Below, piece after piece: positions 16,308-24,257 of a DNA stretch of 28,727 nt. The stretch lies in assembly GCA_964454265.1 (NCBI GenBank), contig CAYVXD010000042.1:1-28727 (forward strand). Reading direction: 5' to 3'. The notes under the pieces were generated by a model, which had not been told where the DNA came from, did not search any database, and worked only from the letters and a program-made list of their open reading frames with translations. Each line of letters starts with the position of its first letter. The stretch's first letter is position 1. The position numbers and the translations under genes were made by a program. Source of the stretch: JAUWMI01 sp964454265. GTDB lineage: Bacteria; Sumerlaeota; Sumerlaeia; MWCT01; JAUWMI01.

Positions 16308-17085
16308 GATCCCTTCACCTCATCTTTAAAATCGAATACGTGGTACCTTTTTCGCCCTATACTTCGGTTGTCATTGCATACCCACCGGCACGCTGTAAAA
16401 ATGTTTTGAACATTAAGCCTAAATTAGAATCCCAGAATCCATACACCGAGGTCAAGAAGAAACTTCCGTTTGTCTACGGATTTGGGGAGCAGAGGAAACC
16501 GCAACGACGGAGAAGTTCTCTTCGGAATATTATGCGCCTAGTAGTCCGTCACAATAGAATTGATGGATATGCTCTTCGACAAGCTCAGAGTGAAGCCTTT
16601 CAGGGCATGCCCGGATCGAACCAGGCGAAGAATTGATTGACCCGAGCGACAAGAACTCTAAGAGAGAAATCTATAGTTCGGTCTTAGGGAAAGATAAGAC
16701 CAGGATTTGAATCAAGCGCCGGGGGCGCGACATAAGAAGCCGAGAGCAATGCCATTGCTAAGGCTGCCCCATAAATCAGAAATTACGGTTCAATCTTACG
16801 GAAACCGTTAAATCATAGCGGTCAGAGCACTAGCCGAAGATTGAGCCACACATTTGTAACAAGTCAATCCTAAATTCCACATTTGCCGTTAGACAAGATA
16901 ATTCATAATGGCAAATGCGCGAAAAAAATGTTCACACTATAGTAAACAAACCTTGCATTTCCCCGCGAGAAGGAATTATGGTAATTCGCACTTCACAAAG
17001 CCAGGAAGAGTAGTTCCAAGAGATTAGCAGTCAAATCTTCCAATGCGTCCGTCAGGATATGCAGGCCTCACAACAAGAAGAAGCA
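16308..17085. other. Divergent non-coding region between the lipoprotein array and the hydrolase gene
   Basis: About 780 bases between divergent genes, so it should hold both promoters, but no strong sigma70 match was found for either. It contains CTTCGACAAGCTCAGAGTGAA (16573-16594), which resembles a short palindrome-derived sequence seen between genes in many bacteria, and a perfect 8-bp inverted repeat CATTTGCC (16880-16887) / GGCAAATG (16910-16917). The short open frames here do not look like proteins. Confidence 0.5.
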
Positions 17086-18921
17086 ATGAAAAGATTATTC
17101 ATTTTAGCGGTGTGTCCGTTCGTTCTGTTGCTAGGCGCGTTTGTGTACTTAGCCGATGCGGAAAACCAATCGCAGTCAGAGAGAAAAAAGCCTGCAAACA
17201 CCATCGTGCCTCCTCCCAGGCGCGCTGTTCCAGGCAAGTGGTTTTCTCTCTCGCTGGGCATCCTGTATGTTCCTGATTTCTTTGACTCGGAAGTAACAAC
17301 TGCCACGGAGGTGGTTGTGTTTTTTCACGGTGCTGCGTGGTGTTCAGAACAGAACTTTTACGATGCCCGGAAAAACGCGGTTCTTGTAACGGTTAATGTA
17401 AAAGATTATGGGTACCCCGCTGTTTTTAATGACCCTGCACGTCTGAAGCATCTGCTGGAAGAAACGACCACCACTCTTGCGCAGCACCACATTACCACGA
17501 ACCCTTCGGGCAAGATCTGCCTAGCATCGTTCAGCGGCGGGTACTCAGGCATTCGCGAGATTCTCAGACAGCGGGAGTTTCGCGCCCTAATATCGGACGT
17601 TGTCCTTGCGGATTCGCTCTACGCATCGCGTGTGAAAGGATTCCCAGACAGACTTGACCCTGAGCAAATGGCTCCTTTCCTGGCATTCGCACGGCGCGCC
17701 GCGTCGGGACAATGCATTTTCTGGTTCAGCCATCTGTACCCGCCGGAGGAGCAGTATCGCACAAACACGACGACTCTTGCCGCCGATTACCTTATTGATA
17801 ACCTCGGAGCAAAGAGGGAGGCAGCATCAGGATACAACTCGCGCGGTGCCCGGCTGCTGTATCGTGCAGACATGGGAAATTTTCACGTGCTCGGCTATGC
17901 AGGTATGACCAACCAGGATCACTTTGAGCATTTTTACGCGCTCTCTGATTTGTTAAAGAATACGTCGCTATCGCCCAGCAATGTGCGCGTGCATTTGCCA
18001 GGGTTTGAGACTCAGGCTCCCTTTAATGAACAGACAAAAACTTACATTTTTGACCCGGAAGTCAGAGTTCATATCAATGCACCGCCACCTGAGCTGTTTG
18101 ACCCAGCGAAACGGACACGAATAATTCTTTATGCTCTCCCCAACGGAAATACCATCGAACAAACAATCGGTAAGAAAGTAGTAGAGGGCGTTGACCGGCA
18201 CTTTGGCATTCAGCATATCGGGGCACAAACACGGCGCTTGCGACAGGTAATCAAAGACGAGAATATCGTCGTTGTATACCTCGAAGCCGAGGGAAAAAGC
18301 TGGCCTCTCTGGAGAAAAAGACATCCCAATAACGGTGAATTGATCCAAGTTTTAATTGAGTCAGTAAAGGGCCAATTCGATTCTTCAAATGTGACAATTC
18401 ATTTGTCGAGTCATAGCGGAGGTGGAAGTTTCATCTTCGGCTACCTTAACAGCGTTGATCATATCCCTGATGGTATTGAAAGAATATCGTTTCTGGATAG
18501 TAATTATGGCTACAGCGATGAGGAGAAGCACGGGGATAAAATAATAGAATGGCTCAAAAGGTCTCCACAGCACTACTTGAGTGTTATTTGTTATGATGAC
18601 CGAAACGTAAGACTGAATGGAAAATTGGTAGTCGGTCCTCAAGGTGGCACTTGCAGAAAAACGCATAAAATGGTAGAAAGGCTTCAAAAAGACATAGAGT
18701 TAACGAAAACAACGGACAAAGAGCTGATCAGATACCGAGCGTTGAATGGACAAATTGATATCATAATCCATACCAATCCTGAAAATCTTATACTTCACAC
18801 CGTGCTGGTCGGTGATATGAATGGCTTTATTCACGCCATGACTTCGGGAACAATATACGAAAATAAAGCAGCCGTCTTCAACGGGCCACTCGCTTATGAA
18901 AAATGGATACAATCTGAATGA
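17086..18921 (+). CDS. Exported protein with two tandem alpha/beta-hydrolase-like domains
   Basis: 611 residues from ATG at 17086. An upstream in-frame ATG (17059) would add a polar nonapeptide before the signal peptide and is less likely. Signal peptide MKRLFILAV...YLADA. Domain 1 (~75-290): beta strand VVVFFHG, nucleophile elbow ASFSGGYSG (Ser150), acid in VVLADSLYAS (Asp176), candidate His in NQDHFEHF (His279 or His282). Domain 2 (~345-600): LSSHSGGGSF (Ser444), ISFLDSNYGYS (Asp471), MNGFIHAM (His583). Both halves therefore show Ser, Asp and His in the right order, suggesting an internal duplication with two potentially active sites. Substrate unknown: esterase, peptidase or carbohydrate deacetylase are all possible. 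The GH20 gene follows 184 bases downstream on the same strand, hinting at a glycan-related role. Confidence 0.75.
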   Translation: MKRLFILAVCPFVLLLGAFVYLADAENQSQSERKKPANTIVPPPRRAVPGKWFSLSLGILYVPDFFDSEVTTATEVVVFFHGAAWCSEQNFYDARKNAVLVTVNVKDYGYPAVFNDPARLKHLLEETTTTLAQHHITTNPSGKICLASFSGGYSGIREILRQREFRALISDVVLADSLYASRVKGFPDRLDPEQMAPFLAFARRAASGQCIFWFSHLYPPEEQYRTNTTTLAADYLIDNLGAKREAASGYNSRGARLLYRADMGNFHVLGYAGMTNQDHFEHFYALSDLLKNTSLSPSNVRVHLPGFETQAPFNEQTKTYIFDPEVRVHINAPPPELFDPAKRTRIILYALPNGNTIEQTIGKKVVEGVDRHFGIQHIGAQTRRLRQVIKDENIVVVYLEAEGKSWPLWRKRHPNNGELIQVLIESVKGQFDSSNVTIHLSSHSGGGSFIFGYLNSVDHIPDGIERISFLDSNYGYSDEEKHGDKIIEWLKRSPQHYLSVICYDDRNVRLNGKLVVGPQGGTCRKTHKMVERLQKDIELTKTTDKELIRYRALNGQIDIIIHTNPENLILHTVLVGDMNGFIHAMTSGTIYENKAAVFNGPLAYEKWIQSE

Positions 18922-19105
18922 TCTGGCGCTGCGAACGACTGCCCTGCCTGAGAATTCAGGGGAAGTACTCTAGTGATAGCCTATATCTTCATAAAAGACC
19001 TGTGTGCTTTTTTGTGCCTAAAGATGGGGCAAGCAGAAAAGTAGATTTGACAACCTTCGTAATGTGCATTACTAAAGAGTTACATCCTTTTTGGAGGTGC
19101 GTGCC

Positions 19106-21589
19106 ATGGGGAGAAAATGTATCAAAATCGTCGTGATTATTTGGGCTTTGGTATTAACGATGCCAGCATTAGCCACCGTGGAGCTAACACTGGTGCCGAT
19201 GCCCAGAGAAGTAACATTTCTGGGATGGGAAACAAGTCTGTCTGGTGATTGGGTAATCTGCCTGCCGGACAGAAGCCCTGATGAAGATTATTCCGCAGAA
19301 TTACTGGCAAAAGAGGCTAAAGACTGCTTTGCCTGGAACTGGAAGATAGTTGATAAGGTGCCTGAGGACAATTACGTGCTACTGAAAGGCTTGACGGTTA
19401 AAGACAACATAGTTGTACTCCACGATGGCTCTATTCTTAATGACGATGTGCCTGAATTATTCATGGAGCAAGGATATTGTCTCACGGTAGAACGTGAGAA
19501 TATAATCATCGAGGCATCAACCGCAGTGGGCAGGTTCTATGGAGTTCAGACGCTACGGCAAATTTTGCGCACTGCTGAAGAGCAGCGGATTCCGCAACTG
19601 AAAATCAAAGATTATCCGGCTCTAAAATGGCGTGGTATTTCCGATGATATTAGCCGTGGCCAGGTCTCCACAGTAAAAGACTTTAAAGAGATCATTCGCC
19701 AACTTGCGTTCTACAAGAAAAACATCTACCAGCCCTATATAGAAGATATGTTTGCCTTTGATACCGATCCGAATATCGGCAAGGACCGTGGGGCGATAGC
19801 CAAAGCGGAAATGGCACAGATGGTTGCTGAGGCAAAGAAAAATCACATTGTGCTGACGCCGGCGTTTGAGTGCCTCGGACATCAAGACAGACTCTTGAGC
19901 CTGCCCGAGAACCGAAAATATGCTGAAGTGCAAGACCCGAACAGAACACCCTGGTCGTTCTCACCGGTCGATTCAAAGGCACTTGAATTTCTGAAGAAAC
20001 TAATTGATGAGCTGGCCGAGTCGACACCTTCGCCTTTCTTCCATATTGGCGGGGACGAAGCGTACGATATCGGAAGGGGAACGAGCAAAAAGCGGGTAAA
20101 GAAAATCGGCGTGGGGCGAGTGCATGCAGAGTATTTTACACGTCTCCATGACCACTTAAAGGAGCGGCATAATCGTCAGATAATGCTCTATAGTGATATG
20201 TTGCTCCGTCATCCCGAAGCCCTCGCCCATTTGCCCAAAGACGTCATACTAATAGACTGGCATTACGGATCCGAACCGGACTTCCCCAGCGTAAAAAAAT
20301 TACGGGATGCCGGATTTAAAAACATCATCGCCAGTCCTGGCATCTGGAGTTGGGGTTCTTTTTATCCTCATTTCAACCGGGGGTTTACTAACGTTGCTAA
20401 CTTCACCAAAGTGGCAAAACAGGAACAACTGCTGGGCTGTATCACGTCCTCCTGGGGTGATAACGGCGCGGAGAATTTTAGGGAAAATAACTGGCTTGGG
20501 TATGCATTTTCTGCAGCTGCGGAATGGGAAGCGGAAACACCCAATGTGGACGACTATCTCAGGCGGTATGTGGCAGTACGCTATGGTGTTGATTCCCCTG
20601 AACTGGCTGAAGCTGAAAAGCTCCTGGGCTGGCTTGAATACTTTGATGTGCGGTATCCCGGACAACTATTTCATCGCACTCCCATGATCAGACTTTATGA
20701 TGAGAAGCTGCTTGATGGCATGACGCGCGTTGAAGACGATATGCAAGCGGTGAGGCAAATTGTCGCGAGCGCGCGTGATAAAGTCAGATTCGATCGAGAT
20801 CATTTAGACAGCATTGACCATGCTGCTCACCGCTTTCTCTATATGGCAAAGCGATATAAAGCGCTCGACGACATGGCCAGAACACTTGGCTTGAAAAAAT
20901 TAGGAGAACTTCCCAATGACCAACAAGAGGCAATTATTCACGAACTGAAATCATTGAGAACCGAGTTGGTAGATCTGACATGTGAATATCAACGCCTGTG
21001 GCTGAGGCGTAACAAATTTCCCAAACTCGACTTCAATCTCGAGCGCTTGCAAAAACAAGTTGCTGAGCTCTCTGGTTTGGTCACTTTGGCCGTAGCTGGC
21101 AACTTGACTGCCTATCGTGAACCGGAAGCCGTCTGGTTCTGGTATCCAGGGGAAGATCGCGCCAGAGCCACAGCAAGAGGCAACAAGTACTTTATGAGAG
21201 TAATTGATCTGGATCAAGAACCTGCTGCAGCTGAGATAAAATGCTGGGCTGATGACAAGGCAACGGTGTTTATAAACGGCAAGAAAGTGCTCGAAACCAT
21301 TTACAGAGCGCCTGCTGTGACTGCAAATGTCCGCAATTTTCTTAAAAAGGGAAAGAACCACCTTGCTGTAGAGGGACAAAATATGAGAGGAGCTGCGGGG
21401 ATACTGTTGAATCTGGACATCAGGTTCTCTGACGATACTACGCTTGTAATCACCGGTGATGAGGACTGGTGGGCTTCAAACCGCTCAAAATGGCGTTGGA
21501 AAACTCGGGATCCGAAAGGCAAAGCATGGGAAAAAGCCAAGTTGCTGGGCAAAGGTCTGATTAGACCTTGGAACTCCATTGACTGGTAG
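19106..21589 (+). CDS. Exported GH20-type beta-N-acetylhexosaminidase with C-terminal beta-sandwich domain
   Basis: 827 residues from ATG at 19106, with GGAGG (19093-19097) eight bases before it; a TTG five codons earlier is less likely. Signal peptide MGRKCIKIVV...MPALA. The N-terminal GH20b-like domain (~30-165) ends with GRFYGVQTLRQIL, a family landmark. The TIM barrel (~170-490) has RGISDDISRG, TPAFECLGHQ and the catalytic pair in FHIGGDEAYDIG (Asp317-Glu318; Asp orients the N-acetyl group and Glu is the acid in substrate-assisted catalysis), plus ITSSWGDNG. A helical region follows (~500-680). The final ~140 residues (FMRVIDLD, KATVFINGKKVLE, GKNHLAVEGQN) resemble the galactose-binding-like beta-sandwich found at the ends of rhamnosidases and other glycosidases. 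It probably releases GlcNAc or GalNAc from exported glycans or peptidoglycan. Confidence 0.9.
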   Translation: MGRKCIKIVVIIWALVLTMPALATVELTLVPMPREVTFLGWETSLSGDWVICLPDRSPDEDYSAELLAKEAKDCFAWNWKIVDKVPEDNYVLLKGLTVKDNIVVLHDGSILNDDVPELFMEQGYCLTVERENIIIEASTAVGRFYGVQTLRQILRTAEEQRIPQLKIKDYPALKWRGISDDISRGQVSTVKDFKEIIRQLAFYKKNIYQPYIEDMFAFDTDPNIGKDRGAIAKAEMAQMVAEAKKNHIVLTPAFECLGHQDRLLSLPENRKYAEVQDPNRTPWSFSPVDSKALEFLKKLIDELAESTPSPFFHIGGDEAYDIGRGTSKKRVKKIGVGRVHAEYFTRLHDHLKERHNRQIMLYSDMLLRHPEALAHLPKDVILIDWHYGSEPDFPSVKKLRDAGFKNIIASPGIWSWGSFYPHFNRGFTNVANFTKVAKQEQLLGCITSSWGDNGAENFRENNWLGYAFSAAAEWEAETPNVDDYLRRYVAVRYGVDSPELAEAEKLLGWLEYFDVRYPGQLFHRTPMIRLYDEKLLDGMTRVEDDMQAVRQIVASARDKVRFDRDHLDSIDHAAHRFLYMAKRYKALDDMARTLGLKKLGELPNDQQEAIIHELKSLRTELVDLTCEYQRLWLRRNKFPKLDFNLERLQKQVAELSGLVTLAVAGNLTAYREPEAVWFWYPGEDRARATARGNKYFMRVIDLDQEPAAAEIKCWADDKATVFINGKKVLETIYRAPAVTANVRNFLKKGKNHLAVEGQNMRGAAGILLNLDIRFSDDTTLVITGDEDWWASNRSKWRWKTRDPKGKAWEKAKLLGKGLIRPWNSIDW

Positions 21590-21610
21590 ATGAATGAAAA
21601 AACAGCTTAT

Positions 21611-21780
21611 CTTAAGAGCACCTAACAAAAAGAACTATCAAACCACAATGGCACGACGCGCATGCGCCTTAGGCGCATCAAAAATTCAGAATGTAGGGGG
21701 CGACCCGCCGGGTCGCCCCTACTCCCGTTGTGTACGTTGTGTCGTAGTGGTTGGAATTTCATTTTGATAGTGTTCCTAAG
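21611..21780 (-). repeat. MITE-like intergenic element, copy B
   Basis: 170 bases with imperfect terminal inverted repeats: CTTAAGAGCACC...AACTATCAAACCAC at the left and, in reverse complement, CTTAGGAACACTATCAAA...CCAACCAC at the right. Inside is a GTAGGGGGCG...GCCCCTAC palindrome and a hairpin ATGCGCC-TTA-GGCGCAT (21662-21678). Its left 65 bases match copy A (5898-5962) in inverse orientation. No coding capacity, so it is non-autonomous. It sits between two convergent genes. Confidence 0.72.
21693..21722. repeat. GC-rich intergenic palindrome, copy 3
   Basis: GTAGGGGGCGACCCG followed by CCGGGTCGCCCCTAC, a nearly perfect 30-base palindrome inside MITE-like copy B. It lies between the convergent GH20 and GH172 genes and could act as a bidirectional transcript stop or stabiliser. 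Confidence 0.75.
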
Positions 21781-21804
21781 TAATAATAAGCAGTGTCAAT
21801 TGTA

Positions 21805-23388
21805 TCAGTCAGATTGTCGTTCTCCCCAGACTTCAAATTCCTGGATTCTGCAAATAGAATCAACGGAACAGGATTTTGAGATGTAAAGCCGGATAAAGCG
21901 GGCGGCGATTGGTTCTTCAAGGGGTACAATAACAAGTGCGGTGTCGGGATCTGTAGTTCGCTCGTCATGTGCGAAAGACTTTATCTCAATTATGTTTTCC
22001 CAGGGTCCTTCGAGTGAGTTCCCCTTCTCAATTGAGAACCCAACAATATCAAATCCGGGCGAGTCGCCGATTGCACTCGGATTCTTTATGATAAATCCCT
22101 CAATTATGCACGGTTCGCCAAGATCAAGGGCGAGCCAATGCGCATCCGGATGATTTACTTCACACCATTTTGTTCCCACGTCGCCATCAAACGCCATTTT
22201 CCCTGCATTATCTATGTCTAAGTGTCCGGATTCCCTGTAATCTCTTAGCTTTAAAGCCAGATTTGCACCTTTGAATGGGACGTTTTTCAACTTTTCATTA
22301 AGTATGTCTAATGGGGTTTTTCTGAATACATCAGCAAGTTCAAGAAGGTCAAAATCTGGCGGAGGCAATACTGGAAAAGCGGAATGTGGCTCTATTTGAT
22401 ACCACAATGCTACGCTTGAATAATCATCCTCGCGATCCTGCACATCCCAGCCATGACATCTCATCGTCGCTTTAATAGACTTTTTAAATCTGACTGGGTC
22501 AGGAATATGAAACCGATACGCGGTCATCTTATTGTTTTCGGGGCCAAATGAAGTGCCATGGAGGAGGGCATTGTTCTCAGTTCTGAACCCCCAGGCGTGC
22601 CCGAAATAATCTTCTGCTCCAGTCCCGGGAAGAGAAGCTTCTTTTTCACCGTCAATGTAAAAGTCCTGTCCCCCTTCTACCCATGCGCCTGGACCGAGAA
22701 TATGATAGTTGAATATTGTTCCCACATAGTTGCCTCTGCCTTTCGCCTCAAGAATCGTGTATGGGACGTGGAGAGTCACAGGATTTTCTCTTCTGTATTG
22801 AGCATGAAAATTGAGTAATTCTTCAGGTAAGCCCTGGCATTTTTCGTAATCCACCTGAATAAAAAACAGCGATACGGAACGAGAACTTCGGTTTTCAATC
22901 TCAATTCTCGCTGATTTTCTGAAGGGCATTTTCCAGTAAGAATTCAGGGCGGAATGATGCTCGCCACCCGCGGGAAGCATCTCAAGCATTAATGACTTAA
23001 AATCCCGCTCCCGTCCGAATCCAACACCGAAAAAATCTCCTAAAGGAACTTCTACACTTGGCTCTTCTTCTCCATCCCACCAGATTCGCAATACCAGTAA
23101 TCCATAAATCTGCGGAATAACACTTTTGGCTGTCATCCAGATGTGATTGATAACCGCAGGACCAGTTAATTCGGCTACCACAGCGTTTTCGCCAATAGGA
23201 ATGCTCGTTACGTTTGAATAGCGATGCGAAGTATTCTCGGAGGACATCCACAGCGGATTACTGAAGAGCTTTGACCCATAATCCAAAGAAGTATTATTGC
23301 CAAAGTCCGTCCGAGGAAAACATGAACAGGAAAAAAGGAAAACTACTATGATCCAGAAAATTAACAATTTAGATAAAATATGCTTCAT
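21805..23388 (-). CDS. GH172 (DUF2961) glycoside hydrolase with discoidin domain, probable lipoprotein
   Basis: 527 residues; AAGG four to seven bases before ATG at 23388. The N-terminus MKHILSKLLI...FLFSC gives a likely lipobox cysteine at 21, with an atypical Phe at -2. Family landmarks of DUF2961/GH172: LTGPAVINHIWMT (~74-86), VPLGDFFGVG (~114-123), YWKMPF (~151-156), FYIDGEKEASLPGTGAEDYFGHAWGF (243-268; the acidic residues of GTGAEDYFG are in the catalytic region). Residues ~385-522 form an F5/8-type-C (discoidin/CBM32-like) domain: AFDGDVGTKW, LALDLGE, then RFIRLYI and IQEFEVWGE at the end. Known GH172 enzymes act on fructofuranosyl or arabinofuranosyl linkages; the substrate here is unknown. 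Convergent with the GH20 gene, so the two glycosidases are not in one operon. Confidence 0.86.
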   Translation of the reverse strand: MKHILSKLLIFWIIVVFLFSCSCFPRTDFGNNTSLDYGSKLFSNPLWMSSENTSHRYSNVTSIPIGENAVVAELTGPAVINHIWMTAKSVIPQIYGLLVLRIWWDGEEEPSVEVPLGDFFGVGFGRERDFKSLMLEMLPAGGEHHSALNSYWKMPFRKSARIEIENRSSRSVSLFFIQVDYEKCQGLPEELLNFHAQYRRENPVTLHVPYTILEAKGRGNYVGTIFNYHILGPGAWVEGGQDFYIDGEKEASLPGTGAEDYFGHAWGFRTENNALLHGTSFGPENNKMTAYRFHIPDPVRFKKSIKATMRCHGWDVQDREDDYSSVALWYQIEPHSAFPVLPPPDFDLLELADVFRKTPLDILNEKLKNVPFKGANLALKLRDYRESGHLDIDNAGKMAFDGDVGTKWCEVNHPDAHWLALDLGEPCIIEGFIIKNPSAIGDSPGFDIVGFSIEKGNSLEGPWENIIEIKSFAHDERTTDPDTALVIVPLEEPIAARFIRLYISKSCSVDSICRIQEFEVWGERQSD

Positions 23389-24257
23389 AATTCTACCTTA
23401 TAAATTGATCAAAACAACCTGCAGCAAGAATACATTTCTACTGATGATATGTAAATAAATTCAAAACAAAAATATCGACCCGGGTTGAGGGATCAGACCG
23501 CGATTTCGAGATGCTATTTCCTCTCTGCTTGTAATCTCCTCGCGACATATTTGTGGTAACGGGACGTCTTCTTCTAGACAACCCCCATGACGATAACTAT
23601 CAGGCATTAGGTAATATGTATAGAGTTTTAACGAAAAGAATTCAACTACTTTATGAAGACATATACAAAAAAGAGTGATGATCTTGAGCACCCTATCTGG
23701 AAAAGTCAGGCATAATGCCCACGAATGCGCTTTGGCGATCCCGGACAAATCTGATCGAGAACCGTCGAACATCTGACTAAAAAGGACTAAAACTAAGGTT
23801 CCAACCATGGAAATCACGAGCCCATCAGGGTATTGAATTCTAAAGGGCTCACCTTTTGCCCCAGAAACTTCTAGCTCACAAAAGCCTCACTATGGACTGC
23901 TGTAGGCGGGGATGTCGGAGTATTGGATGATGAAAGTGGCAAGGATGTGAGTGCCTGAATCGCCGAGTAAGCAGTGAAGCATACCGAAAGAAACGCCGAA
24001 CTGGTCTTCATCTCCCGCACAAACCTCTTGCCAAACCTTCAGCAATTTCCTAGCCTCTTTTGGAAATGGTGATGGCTCGCTTGCTTGGCCAAGCATTTCT
24101 ACCGAAGTTTATGGACAGTGTCACTTTTTTTTCAAAGCAAGTCATATTAGTTCACAATATTTGCGAATCATTAGAAAAATGCGCTGCATGTTGTTTTGTC
24201 TGAATTTCCATGAGAAGCATGATTTTTAAAGAATAGCATAAATCAAGGAGACTTTCA
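23389..24257. other. Non-coding region upstream of carB
   Basis: About 870 bases between divergent genes, without a convincing gene. Two short minus-strand frames (23461-23817 and 23890-24096) have no good ribosome-binding site and no recognisable motif; they may be chance frames or decayed genes. No clear promoter hexamers or attenuator were found directly upstream of carB. Confidence 0.5.

Noticed and set aside
16340..16636. Plus-strand 98-residue frame
   Set aside because: No ribosome-binding site or motif; its end is formed by a dispersed intergenic sequence (CTTCGACAAGCTCAGAGTG).
23461..23817. Minus-strand 118-residue frame
   Set aside because: Mixed composition, no ribosome-binding site, no recognised family; probably a chance frame or gene relic.
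23890..24096. Minus-strand 68-residue frame (MLGQASEPSPFPKEARK...)
   Set aside because: The first half reads somewhat protein-like, but there is no good ribosome-binding site or family; kept only as a possible relic.
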